From: JBBRLG01 sp038231495
GTDB lineage: Bacteria > Planctomycetota > Planctomycetia > Gemmatales > Gemmataceae
DNA length: 14,580 nucleotides
Reading direction: 5' to 3'
Assembly (NCBI GenBank): GCA_038231495.1
Contig: JBBRLG010000116.1
Location: 1-14,580, forward strand
Part shown: positions 1-7,896 of the stretch, in pieces
How positions within the stretch are numbered: position 1 is the stretch's first letter
Layout: every line of letters starts with the position of its first letter
Notes under the pieces: model-generated
Database searches by the model: none
Seen by the model: the letters and a program-made list of their open reading frames with translations, nothing else
Told to the model about the DNA's origin: nothing
Made by a program: the position numbers and the translations under genes

Positions 1-184
1 AAAAACCCCCCGTACCCGGCACCCCTTGTCCAACGCATTACCAAATCCCGCTCCTGGATTTGTTTGCTCCGCGCACGCAAATCTGGTAACACTTCGTTAG
101 TCCTGCCGCGCTCACCCTGTTCAAATAGGGTGTCCTCGCCTGCCAGCCCGCACCCCGCCGATCCCCACCGAGGCCGCACCCGCC

Positions 185-2614
185 ATGAGTCACCGAGGCC
201 GCGCTTTTACCCTCTTTTGCCTTCTCTACCTGTTCCCCGTTTTCGCCACGGCCGCCGACTCCGTGCAGGTTAGCGTCGATCCCGCCGTGGTCGAGCTACG
301 CGGCAGTACCGCGACCTATTCGCTCCTTGTCACCGGTAAAGCCGCCGACGGTCGATTGATCGATCGCACCCGCGCGGCCCACTATCGATCCCTCGACGAC
401 AAGGTCGCGACGGTGACGGACGCGGGGATCGTGCGCCCCGTGGCCGACGGTTCGACAACGATCCTGGTCGAAACGGACGCCCAGGCGGTCAAGACACCTG
501 TGCGCGTCGAGGGCATGGGCGTGCCGCGCAAGTTCAACTTCGAGAACGACGTGGAGACGATCTTCAGCCGGTTCGGCTGCAACGCGTCGGGCTGTCACGG
601 GAAGGCGGAGGGGCAGAACGGCTTCAAGCTTTCGGTCTTCGGCTTCGACCCCGCAGCCGATTTCGCCGCGCTTACGAAGGAGGCGCGCGGGCGGCGCGTC
701 TTCCCCGCCGCGCCGGAGAACAGCTTGCTCTTGCGCAAGATGACCGGCCAGATGCCGCACGGCGGCGGCAACCGCATCGCCCGCAACTCCGCCGACTATG
801 AGACGCTTCGAGCGTGGATTGCGGCGGGGACGCCGTTCGGCTCGCCGGACGATCCCACCGTGACGGCGATCCGCGTCGAGCCGCGCGAGCGTCTCCTCGG
901 CTTCCACGAGCTGCAACAATTGCGCGTCGTCGCCCACTACTCCGACGGTCGCGAGGCCGACGTGACGGCGCTGGCGAAGTTTCAGACCAACAACGACACG
1001 CTGGCCGGCGTGTCGGCGACGGGGTTGGTGTCGGCCAACGACGTGCCCGGCGACGCCGCGGTCATGGCGAGTTTCCTCGGTGCCGTGGACACCTTTCGCG
1101 TCCTGGTGCCGCGCGGCGAGCGGGTCGAGAATTATCCGACGTTGCCGGAAAACAACTTCGTGGACCGGTTCGTCAACCAGAAGTTGCGCAAGCTCAACGT
1201 CCTGCCCTCGGACCTCGCCGACGATGCGGAGTATCTGCGGCGCGTCTACCTCGACGCGATCGGCACCCTGCCGACGCCCGCCGAGGCGCGCCGCTTCCAG
1301 GCCGATGCCCGACCCGACCGCCGCGCGCGGCTCTTGGACGAACTGCTCCAACGCCCGGAATTTGCGGACTACTTCGCCCTCCAATGGGCGGATTTACTGC
1401 GCGTCGATCGCCAGGCATTGGGGCACAAGCGCGCTTACGGCTATTACAAGTGGATTCGGGAGGCCGTGGCGGCGAACAAGCCGCTGGACCAGTTCGCGCG
1501 GGAGGTCGTGACCGCGGAAGGCGTGCTGGCCGAGGTCGGGCCGGCAAGTTTTTACAAGGTCGTGACCAAACCCGGCGAGCGTGCGAGCACGTTGTCGCAA
1601 GTTTTCCTCGGCGTGCACATCGCCTGCGCCGAGTGCCACCACCACCCGTACGACCGCTGGGGCCAGGACGATTATTTTGGCATGAACGCCTTCTTCGCCG
1701 ACGTGCTCGTCAAAGGGGCACCCGGCGGCGAACTGGTGACGGCGGAGGGCAAAGCAGTCAGCAAAAACCCGCGCACCGGTGCGGACGTGCCGGCCCACGC
1801 CCTGGGCGAGAAGCCGCCCGCAGGTATGGTGGTCGGCGACCGGCGCAAGGAACTGGCCGACTGGTTGACGCGGCCGGACAATCCGTATTTCGCCCGCAAT
1901 GTGGCCAACCGCGTTTGGGCGCACTTCCTCGGCCGCGGCCTGGTGGAACCCGTCGATGACGTGCGCGCGACCAACCCGCCGACCAACCCCGAACTGCTCG
2001 ACGCCCTGGCCAAACACCTCGTCGAGAACAACTACGACGTGAAGGCGCTGATCCGCGCGATCGCGGCGTCGCGGGCTTACCAGCGGTCGTCGCAACCCAA
2101 CGCGACCAACGAGCGCGACGAGCAGAACTATTCGCGTGCCCTGTTCCGCCGGCCCGGCGCGGAGGTGCTGCTGGACATGGTGTGCCAGACGACCGGCGTG
2201 CGCGAGCGCTTCGCCGGCATGCCGGCCGAGACGCGGGCGGTGCAGTTGTGGGACAGCAAGGCCGAACACTATTTCCTCAAAGTGTTCGGCCGGCCGGAGC
2301 GCATCAGTGCCTGCGCGTGCGAGCGCAACGGCGAACCAAGTGTGGCCCAGGTGCTACACCTGCTCAACGCGCCGGCGGTCCACGACAAGGTGGCGCACGA
2401 GGCGGGCTACGTCGCCAAACTGGTCAAACGCGAACCGAAGGACGAGGCGTTGGTCGAGGAGTTGTACCTGACGTTCTACAGTCGGCTGCCGTCGGCGAAG
2501 GAACGCGGCGTGGCGGTGGCGTACCTGCGCGAGCACAAAGAGAAGCGGCGGCAAGCGGCGGAAGACCTGGCGTGGACGCTGCTGAACACGACAGAGTTTT
2601 TTTTCAACCATTGA
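185..2614 (+). CDS. Secreted DUF1549/DUF1553 protein with Ig-like (Big_2) and cytochrome-c-type motifs
   Basis: An 809-residue exported protein of the planctomycete PSCyt/PSD family. The start at 185 gives a clear signal peptide (hydrophobic core about residues 8-22, likely cleavage near ATAAD). Domains in order: a Big_2-like beta domain (about 27-108); a small cytochrome-like segment with CNASGCHG, a C-x4-CH motif at C132/C137/H138; a second Big_2-like domain (about 228-310); DUF1549 (about 324-510), which includes a classic CAECH (C-x2-CH) motif at 481-485 followed by HHPYDRW; and DUF1553 (about 551-800), with GDRRKELADWL and NRVWAHFLGRGLVEP. The family normally sits next to a DUF1501 gene, which is found here at 4041. 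Covalent haem binding is suggested by the motifs but not shown. The physiological role is unknown; extracytoplasmic redox or polymer processing has been guessed for the family. The ribosome binding site is weak. Confidence 0.93.
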   Translation: MSHRGRAFTLFCLLYLFPVFATAADSVQVSVDPAVVELRGSTATYSLLVTGKAADGRLIDRTRAAHYRSLDDKVATVTDAGIVRPVADGSTTILVETDAQAVKTPVRVEGMGVPRKFNFENDVETIFSRFGCNASGCHGKAEGQNGFKLSVFGFDPAADFAALTKEARGRRVFPAAPENSLLLRKMTGQMPHGGGNRIARNSADYETLRAWIAAGTPFGSPDDPTVTAIRVEPRERLLGFHELQQLRVVAHYSDGREADVTALAKFQTNNDTLAGVSATGLVSANDVPGDAAVMASFLGAVDTFRVLVPRGERVENYPTLPENNFVDRFVNQKLRKLNVLPSDLADDAEYLRRVYLDAIGTLPTPAEARRFQADARPDRRARLLDELLQRPEFADYFALQWADLLRVDRQALGHKRAYGYYKWIREAVAANKPLDQFAREVVTAEGVLAEVGPASFYKVVTKPGERASTLSQVFLGVHIACAECHHHPYDRWGQDDYFGMNAFFADVLVKGAPGGELVTAEGKAVSKNPRTGADVPAHALGEKPPAGMVVGDRRKELADWLTRPDNPYFARNVANRVWAHFLGRGLVEPVDDVRATNPPTNPELLDALAKHLVENNYDVKALIRAIAASRAYQRSSQPNATNERDEQNYSRALFRRPGAEVLLDMVCQTTGVRERFAGMPAETRAVQLWDSKAEHYFLKVFGRPERISACACERNGEPSVAQVLHLLNAPAVHDKVAHEAGYVAKLVKREPKDEALVEELYLTFYSRLPSAKERGVAVAYLREHKEKRRQAAEDLAWTLLNTTEFFFNH

Positions 2615-2626
2615 TGAGACGCCGCG

Positions 2627-3568
2627 ATGGCCGACCACGACCAGCTGTTCAAGACGTTGTTGCAAGAGTTCTTCGCGGAGTTCATCCACTTGTTTTTCGC
2701 GGGCTGGGCGGACCGGTTCGACTTCGGCGCGGTGGAATTCTTGCAAGGCGAAATGTTCACCGACCTGCCGCAAGGCGAACGGCGAACGCTCGATCTCGTG
2801 GCGCGACTGCCGGTGCGTCAGGAGATCGCGGCGGCGCGGCCCGGAGAGGAAACGAGTTGGATCGCGCTGGTGCAAGTGGAGGTCGAGTCCGCCGACCGCG
2901 CAGCGGGGTTGCGACCGCGGATGCTCGATTACTACTGGCTGCTCCGGCACCGCCACCGCTTGCCCGTGCTGCCGATCGGATTGTACCTGCGCGTCGGTCT
3001 GAACGGCGTCGGCTGGGACACCTACGAGGAATGGTTCTGGGATCGGCGTTTGGTATACTTTGAGTACGCCTACGTCGGCCTACCGGCTCTGGACGCGGAG
3101 CAGTACGTTCAGGGCGAGAACATCCTCGGCGTGGCTCTGGCCGCACTGATGCGGGTGCCGGAGGAGCGCCGGGCGTGGGTGAAGGCTGAGGGCATGCGGC
3201 GGATTGAAGCATCGCAACAGGACGCGGCCCAGCGATTCCTGTTGGGAGAGGTCATTCAGACGTATCTGGCGCTGGACGAATCGCAGCAGGAAGAGTTCGA
3301 GCGCCTGATGTTACAACAAGAGTATTCGGGAGTGCCTGTGATGGTCACGACATGGTCCGAACAACAACGCGAGAAAGGCCGGCTGGAAAACCAGCAGAAA
3401 TGGTTGCGCGTAATGCTCGAAAGGCATTTTGGTCCCTTGAGTCCGGAAACCATTGCCACCATAGCATCCTGGTCTTCTGAGCGGCTTGATAAAGCTCTTG
3501 AACAGGTGCTCGATGGCAAATCCCTTGAAGACATTGGGCTCTGTAACGGCGGCGGTTCCCCGAATTAA
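2627..3568 (+). CDS. Rpn-family PD-(D/E)XK nuclease (transposase-like) with DUF4351-like C-terminus
   Basis: A 313-residue protein resembling the recombination-promoting nuclease / putative transposase (Rpn, YhgA-like) family, as found in cyanobacteria and planctomycetes. The N-terminal part (about 1-190) has the expected layout: an FKTLLQEFFAEF helix, then the PD-(D/E)XK elements D56 in TLDLVAR and E85-x-E87 in VQVEVES, then a PRMLDYYWLL helix and LPVLPIGLYL. Many relatives read E-x-Q at the second element, so E87 is a variant position. The C-terminal region (about 205-305) contains LERHFGPLS (264-272) and DGKSLEDIGL (296-305), typical of DUF4351. Known family members cut DNA, and some are anti-phage toxins restrained by their own separately translated C-terminal domain. 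The gene starts 12 bases after the preceding stop with no strong ribosome binding site, so it may be translationally coupled. It separates two genes that normally adjoin. Confidence 0.85.
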   Translation: MADHDQLFKTLLQEFFAEFIHLFFAGWADRFDFGAVEFLQGEMFTDLPQGERRTLDLVARLPVRQEIAAARPGEETSWIALVQVEVESADRAAGLRPRMLDYYWLLRHRHRLPVLPIGLYLRVGLNGVGWDTYEEWFWDRRLVYFEYAYVGLPALDAEQYVQGENILGVALAALMRVPEERRAWVKAEGMRRIEASQQDAAQRFLLGEVIQTYLALDESQQEEFERLMLQQEYSGVPVMVTTWSEQQREKGRLENQQKWLRVMLERHFGPLSPETIATIASWSSERLDKALEQVLDGKSLEDIGLCNGGGSPN

Positions 3569-3573
3569 GTGTC

Positions 3574-3578
3574 GGAGG
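3574..3578 (+). promoter_or_regulatory. Ribosome binding site that sets the start of the 140-residue gene
   Basis: GGAGG lies 6 bases before the ATG at 3585. An in-frame ATG at 3486 also exists, but it lies inside the upstream gene and has no comparable site. The downstream start also gives a protein that aligns with the Rpn tail from near its first residues. Confidence 0.6.
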
Positions 3579-3584
3579 TCGATC

Positions 3585-4007
3585 ATGCTTTCGGGGAACA
3601 AGGCGAGGCGATACCTCCCTCCCAAGTACTTCCAGTCGCACCTGCCGCTACAAGAGTCGCAGCTGGTGGAGTTCGACCACCTGTTGGCTACGGGAAAGTA
3701 CGGGGAAGCCAGGGCGATGGCAACGACGTGGTTTACGCAAGGGGCGAAGAAGGAATTCCTCTCTCGATGTTGGCAGGACTACGTACTGGAATACCTTGAG
3801 TTCGTTAAGGATTATGAAGAAGGCCGCATCGATGCGGCACGAGACATAATGCGGCGGGTGCTTGAAAAGCGGTTCAGCACGTTACCAGGGAAAGCAATCA
3901 CAACCATCGCGTCGTGGTCCGAAGAGGAGTTCGGTGAGATCCTATTGCGTGGCCTCGACGCTAAGTCCCTTGAAGAATTGGGACTGGACGACGACACAGG
4001 CGTTTAA
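3585..4007 (+). CDS. Stand-alone Rpn-type C-terminal domain protein (DUF4351-like)
   Basis: A 140-residue protein with no nuclease domain that aligns along its whole length with the C-terminal tail of the gene just upstream. Matches include LPLQESQLVEF (20-30) with LALDESQQEEF (214-224), TTW with TTW, LEKRFSTL with LERHFGPL, TTIASWS (106-112) with ATIASWS (277-283), and AKSLEELGL (126-134) with GKSLEDIGL (297-305). The stretch between TTW and the LE-RF motif is about 23 residues longer here (43 against 20), so the middle helices differ. It begins 16 bases after the upstream stop with a good GGAGG site, and the frame is intact. Two readings are possible. It may be a partial tandem duplicate kept as an inhibitor or partner of the full-length nuclease (RpnS-like), or the surviving tail of a second Rpn gene whose nuclease part was lost. 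The intact frame and the ribosome binding site favour function. No catalytic residues are present. Confidence 0.75.
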   Translation: MLSGNKARRYLPPKYFQSHLPLQESQLVEFDHLLATGKYGEARAMATTWFTQGAKKEFLSRCWQDYVLEYLEFVKDYEEGRIDAARDIMRRVLEKRFSTLPGKAITTIASWSEEEFGEILLRGLDAKSLEELGLDDDTGV

Positions 4008-4026
4008 CCAGGTAATCGGTTCAACC

Positions 4027-4037
4027 GGGGGGTAGGA
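4027..4037 (+). promoter_or_regulatory. Purine-rich ribosome binding region of the DUF1501 gene
   Basis: A GGGGGGTAGGA run ends 3 bases before the ATG at 4041. The spacing is short but the run supports this start, which also yields a complete Tat signal. Confidence 0.4.
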
Positions 4038-4040
4038 ACC

Positions 4041-5372
4041 ATGATCCGTAATTTCTGCGACGGCCGCACGCGGCGCGACTTCCTCCGCCTGGGCACCGCG
4101 AGTGTCCTTGGCCTCGGTCTGACGCTGCCGGATATACTGGCCCGCCAGGCCCGCGCCCGCGAGCAGGGCAAGACGAGCAAGGACGTTTCGCTCATCTTCC
4201 TCTTCCTGCATGGCGGCATGTCGCACCTGGACACCTTTGACCTCAAACCCGACGCGCCCGCCGAGTTCCGCGGCGAGTTCAAGCCGATCGACACCAACGT
4301 CACCGGCGTCCAGGTCGGCGAACACCTGCCGCGCATCGCCAAGTGCATGGACAAGCTCGCGCTCATCCGCTCCTTTCGCCATCACAACTCGGACCACGGG
4401 CCGGCCGACCACTATATGCTCACCGGCTATTTCCCGCAGGCCGGTTTCAACCCGACCTTGAAGCCGAACAACCAGCGGCCCGCCCACGGCGCGATCATCG
4501 CCCGCAAGTTGGGGCCACGCGGCTCCGTGCCGCCGTTCGTTTGCCTGCCCAAGCAGCACCCCAGCACCGGGCCGGCCTACCTCGGTGCCCGTGCCGCCCC
4601 CTTCGTCATCGACGCCGACCCCAACGCCCCCGACTTTGCCGTGCCCGACGTGGTGCCACCGCCCGCCCTTGAAGCCGGCCGACTCGACGATCGCAAAGGG
4701 TTGCTCGCGCAGCTCGACCGCTTCCAGCAGGGGGCCGAAGTACGCGGCAACCGCGACGTACAGGCCGTCAACGTCTTTCGGCAAAAAGCGTTCGACCTCA
4801 TGACCTCGCCGCAGGCCAAGAAGGCGTTCGACATCCACGCCGAGGCCGACAAACTGCGCGACGAGTACGGCCGCAATTCGCTCGGCCAGTCGTGCCTCAT
4901 GGCCCGGCGGCTGGTGCAGGCCGGCGTTCGCTGCGTCACCATCGACCACAGCAACTGGGACACGCACGACGACAATTTCAACGTGCTCAAGAAGACGCTC
5001 CTGCCCGCGTTCGACGCCGGCGTCTCGACCCTCTTCCGCGACCTGAGCGACCGCGGCCTGCTCGACAGCACGCTCGTCATCATCACCGGCGAATTCGGCC
5101 GCACGCCGCGCGTCAACAAGAATGCCGGCCGCGACCACTGGGGGCCGGCGTTCACCGTGGCGCTGGGCGGCGGCGGCATCAAGGGCGGCGTCGTCCTCGG
5201 CAAGACCGACGCCCGTGCCGAGCGGCCAGCCTCCGACCCGTACGGCCCCGAAGACCTCAGCGCCACCCTCTGCCACCTGATGGGTATCGACCCCAAGGAA
5301 GAGTTCGTCACGCCCGACGGCCGACCGGTCGCCGTCGTCAACAACGGCCGGGTGATTCAAGACTTGCTGTGA
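4041..5372 (+). CDS. Tat-exported DUF1501 protein (alkaline phosphatase/sulfatase-like fold)
   Basis: A 443-residue protein of the DUF1501 family, which is abundant in planctomycetes and related to the alkaline phosphatase/sulfatase superfamily. The N-terminus carries a twin-arginine signal (TRRDFLRLG, R11-R12) followed by a hydrophobic stretch (about 18-35), so it should be exported folded. Conserved DUF1501 blocks are seen: FLHGGMSHLDTFD around H57, IRSFRHHNSDHGPADHYMLTGY-type residues around 110-130, DHSNWDTHDDN from D302, GEFGRTPR at 350-357 and GRDHWGP near 363-369. The His/Asp-rich blocks suggest metal binding, but neither substrate nor activity is established. The length is normal for the family. 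The usual partner, the DUF1549/DUF1553 gene, ends 1.4 kb upstream because two Rpn-type genes lie between them. The stop is 5 bases from a strong hairpin (5378-5420). Confidence 0.93.
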   Translation: MIRNFCDGRTRRDFLRLGTASVLGLGLTLPDILARQARAREQGKTSKDVSLIFLFLHGGMSHLDTFDLKPDAPAEFRGEFKPIDTNVTGVQVGEHLPRIAKCMDKLALIRSFRHHNSDHGPADHYMLTGYFPQAGFNPTLKPNNQRPAHGAIIARKLGPRGSVPPFVCLPKQHPSTGPAYLGARAAPFVIDADPNAPDFAVPDVVPPPALEAGRLDDRKGLLAQLDRFQQGAEVRGNRDVQAVNVFRQKAFDLMTSPQAKKAFDIHAEADKLRDEYGRNSLGQSCLMARRLVQAGVRCVTIDHSNWDTHDDNFNVLKKTLLPAFDAGVSTLFRDLSDRGLLDSTLVIITGEFGRTPRVNKNAGRDHWGPAFTVALGGGGIKGGVVLGKTDARAERPASDPYGPEDLSATLCHLMGIDPKEEFVTPDGRPVAVVNNGRVIQDLL

Positions 5373-5377
5373 CTCTT

Positions 5378-5420
5378 GCCGCTTGCGGCGTTGCATACTT
5401 CATGCAAAGCCGCAAGCGGC
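5378..5420. repeat. Hairpin of the GCCGCTTGCGGC repeat family (paired copy)
   Basis: Two 19-base arms (5378-5396 and 5402-5420) pair at 18 of 19 positions around a 5-base loop, ACTTC. The right arm contains GCAAAGCCGCAAGCGGC, which recurs at 7869 and 13739. It starts 5 bases after the DUF1501 stop and ends 21 bases before the PPC gene. It could form a strong RNA hairpin that attenuates transcription or stabilises mRNA between the two genes. No T-run follows, so it is not a classic intrinsic terminator. Confidence 0.85.
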
Positions 5421-5441
5421 CAATCTCGACGAGACCCCACG

Positions 5442-7778
5442 ATGCTACGGCGCTCCCTTCTGGTGGCAATCCTGTCTCTCGTCGGCACAAGCGCGGCGCA
5501 AGCCAACCCGCCGGTCGCCGTGTACGTCTTTCCGTCCGGCGGCCAGCGCGGCAAGGCGGTGCCAGTGCGCGTCGGCGGCCTGTTCCTGAATAAGACTTGC
5601 GGCTTCGAGTTGGCCGGCCCCGGCGTCGTGGGCGACAGGCAACTCAAGGCCACACGCACCCCTTGGTTCGAGGGACCGCTGCTGCCGCTGCCCGAATCGC
5701 AGCAGGCGGAAGACTACCCGCGCGACATGCTCGGCACCATCCGCATTGCCGCCGACGCACCGCTCGGCGTCCGTCGCGGCCGGGTGTGGACCGCGGAGGG
5801 TGCGGCGTCCGGTTTGCAGTTCGTCGTCGGCGATCTGCCCGAAATCGTGGAACAGGAAATCGACGGCGACCCGCTGCCCGTGGACGTGCAACTGCCGGTA
5901 ACGATTAACGGCCGCATCTTCCCGCGCGAGGACGTGGACGACTGGGCCTTCGCGCTGAAGAAGGGCCAGACGGTTACTTGTGAAGTACACGCGGCCCGTA
6001 GCGGTTCCCCGCTCGATTCGCAGCTGGAACTGCTCGACCCGCACGGCAACGTCGTCGCGGAAAACGACGACCATTTCGGGGCGGATTCGTTCCTACGCCA
6101 CACCGCGACCGAGGACGGCAAGTACCGGGTGCGCATCCGCGACGTCAACCGGCGCGGCGGCCCGGCGTTCGTCTACCGCCTCACCGTCACGACAGCACCT
6201 TTTGTAGATCGCGTTTATCCGCTTGGCGGCAAGCGTGGCATCACGACGCGCTTTGAACTGGTCGGCCAGGGGTTGCCGGCGGAGACGGTCGCGATTGCCC
6301 TGCCCGGCGACGGTGCGCGCGATTTAATGTATCGGCACACGATCCAGGGCCAGCAAATGAACCCCATCTTGCTCGACGTGGACGACCTGACCGAATTCGT
6401 CGAAGCGGAGCCGAACAACGAACCGTCCCAGGCAAAAGCCGTGACGCTGCCGGCGCTGCTCAACGGCCGCATTGACAAGGCCGGTGACGTGGACTACTGG
6501 AGTTTCCCGGCGAAGAAGGGCGAGCCGCTCGTGCTGGAAATGCGCGCCCGGCAACTCGGTTCGCCATTGCAAGCCGTGGTGACGCTGACCGACAGCGCGG
6601 GCAAGGAACTGGCCAAAGCCGAGGCCGCCGGGACCCAACTGGACCCGACACTGCACTTCACGCCGGCGGCCGACGGGACGTACCTCGTGCGTGTCGCGGA
6701 AAAGGTGCCGAGCCGCGGCGGTCCCGAGTTCGCCTACCGGCTGCGCGTCGCTGTCCAGCCGAGCGGTTTCCGCCTCCAACTTGCCGCCGACGTGCTGGCC
6801 GTGCAGCGTGGCGGGCAGGCGAAACTCAAGGTGACGGCGGAGCGTCAGGGCGGTTGCAACGACACGATCGCGCTGACCGTCGAAGGCCTGCCCAACGGCG
6901 TCAAGGCGGCTGCCGCCACGATCCCGGCGAACCAGACCGCGGTAGAGATCGCGTTCACGGCAGAAGCCGGTGCGGCGATCACCGCCGCCTCGGTGACGGT
7001 ACGCGGCAACAGCAGCAGCGCGGGCCAGGCCGTCACGCGAACGGCGACGCTGCCGATGCCGCGCGGCGGGCCGGAGGTGGACAACGTCCTGCTGGCGGTG
7101 GCGCTGCCGGTGCCATTCAAGCTCATCGCCGATTACGACATGCGCTATTCGTCACGCGGCAGCACGCACGGGCGCAAATACAGAGTCGAGCGCAACGGCT
7201 ACGACGGCCCGCTCGAAATCCGCCTCGCGGATCGGCAGGCCCGGCACCTGCAAGGCGTCACCGGTCCGACGCTCACGGTGCCCGCGGGCGTGACCGAGTT
7301 CGAGTACCGTATCCAGCTGCCGCCGTGGATGGAGACCGGCCGCACCTGCCGCGTCTGCGTCATGGCGACCGGCGTCCTCAAGGACGGCGACAAAGAACAC
7401 GACGTGTGCTTTAGCGCGATCAACCAGAACGATCAAATCATCACCGTTGTCGAGACGGGCCGTCTCGGCGTCGAGGCGGGAAAAACGTCGCTAACGGCAA
7501 AGCGTGGCGAGTCGGTAACGCTGACGGCCAAGGTCGTGCGCGGCAAAGGGCTTCTGGGTCCGGTGAAGCTGGAACTAATTCTGCCGGAGCACGTGCGCGG
7601 CATTAGTGCCGAAGCGGCGATGGTCGCCGCCGACCAGGGCAGCGGTACGTTGACGATTCGCTGCGCGCGCGACGGCGTCGGCCCGTTCAACATGCCATTG
7701 ACCCTACGTGCGACGCTCACCGACGCGAGTGGCCCGGTCGTCGCCGAGACGAAGGTGGAGGTCGTGCTGGACGAGTGA
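5442..7778 (+). CDS. Exported PPC-domain (pre-peptidase C-terminal) protein
   Basis: A 778-residue exported protein. The ATG at 5442 gives a signal peptide (LRRSLLVAILSLVGTSAAQA, cleavage after AQA). A longer frame from a TTG at 5376 exists but would translate the hairpin repeat, so the inner ATG is preferred. Two PPC-type beta domains are visible. The first is at about 140-252, with NGRIFPREDVDDWAFALKKG and a SPLDSQLELLDP strand pair. The second is at about 320-440, with EAEPNNEPSQA, DVDYWSFPAKKGE and SPLQAVVTL. The remainder (about 445-778) is Ig-like beta sequence with no catalytic motif that I recognise. Such proteins often follow DUF1549/DUF1553 and DUF1501 genes in planctomycetes and probably bind or scaffold material outside the cytoplasmic membrane. 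Enzyme activity is not indicated. Confidence 0.88.
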   Translation: MLRRSLLVAILSLVGTSAAQANPPVAVYVFPSGGQRGKAVPVRVGGLFLNKTCGFELAGPGVVGDRQLKATRTPWFEGPLLPLPESQQAEDYPRDMLGTIRIAADAPLGVRRGRVWTAEGAASGLQFVVGDLPEIVEQEIDGDPLPVDVQLPVTINGRIFPREDVDDWAFALKKGQTVTCEVHAARSGSPLDSQLELLDPHGNVVAENDDHFGADSFLRHTATEDGKYRVRIRDVNRRGGPAFVYRLTVTTAPFVDRVYPLGGKRGITTRFELVGQGLPAETVAIALPGDGARDLMYRHTIQGQQMNPILLDVDDLTEFVEAEPNNEPSQAKAVTLPALLNGRIDKAGDVDYWSFPAKKGEPLVLEMRARQLGSPLQAVVTLTDSAGKELAKAEAAGTQLDPTLHFTPAADGTYLVRVAEKVPSRGGPEFAYRLRVAVQPSGFRLQLAADVLAVQRGGQAKLKVTAERQGGCNDTIALTVEGLPNGVKAAAATIPANQTAVEIAFTAEAGAAITAASVTVRGNSSSAGQAVTRTATLPMPRGGPEVDNVLLAVALPVPFKLIADYDMRYSSRGSTHGRKYRVERNGYDGPLEIRLADRQARHLQGVTGPTLTVPAGVTEFEYRIQLPPWMETGRTCRVCVMATGVLKDGDKEHDVCFSAINQNDQIITVVETGRLGVEAGKTSLTAKRGESVTLTAKVVRGKGLLGPVKLELILPEHVRGISAEAAMVAADQGSGTLTIRCARDGVGPFNMPLTLRATLTDASGPVVAETKVEVVLDE

Positions 7779-7792
7779 GGCCGTAGGCGGCG

Positions 7793-7819
7793 GGGTCGGG
7801 AGACCCGCGCCGAGCGCGG
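7793..7819. terminator. Possible terminator: two adjacent GC-rich hairpins between convergent genes
   Basis: GGGTC-GGGA-GACCC (7793-7806) is followed directly by CCGCGC-CGA-GCGCGG (7805-7819, sharing two bases with the first). They lie 15 bases after the PPC gene stop, in the gap between convergent genes, where a two-way terminator would be expected. There is no T-run on either side, so the assignment is tentative; it may instead be another dispersed repeat. Confidence 0.35.
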
Positions 7820-7868
7820 CGGGCGATAGAAAGTGAAGTTCAGTTTGCACGGACGTTCCAGGTTCGAC

Positions 7869-7889
7869 GCAAAGCCGCAAGCGGCAAAT
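7869..7889 (+). repeat. GCCGCTTGCGGC-family repeat, single copy
   Basis: GCAAAGCCGCAAGCGGCAAA(T) matches the arm at 5404 and the copy at 13739. It ends 7 bases from the stop codon of the minus-strand HEAT gene, between two convergent genes. The core GCCGC-AA-GCGGC is self-complementary. Confidence 0.8.
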
Positions 7890-7896
7890 CAGGAGG

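Noticed and set aside
1..184. Promoter for the first gene
   Set aside because: No convincing -35/-10 pair could be picked out; planctomycete promoters are poorly defined by eye.
296..1384. 362-residue open frame on the minus strand
   Set aside because: Antisense to the DUF1549/DUF1553 gene; Arg/His/Val-rich translation typical of the shadow of a high-GC gene, and no domain is seen.
814..1959. 381-residue + strand open frame
   Set aside because: Overlaps the DUF1549/DUF1553 gene in another frame; Arg/Gly/Ala-rich shadow translation.
3486..3584. Upstream extension of the short Rpn-tail gene
   Set aside because: Lies inside the nuclease gene in another frame, has no ribosome binding site, and adds residues that do not align with the Rpn tail.
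3942..5396. 484-residue minus-strand open frame
   Set aside because: Antisense to the DUF1501 gene over its full length; no recognisable domain.
5376..5441. TTG-started extension of the PPC protein
   Set aside because: Would translate the hairpin repeat and place the signal peptide internally.
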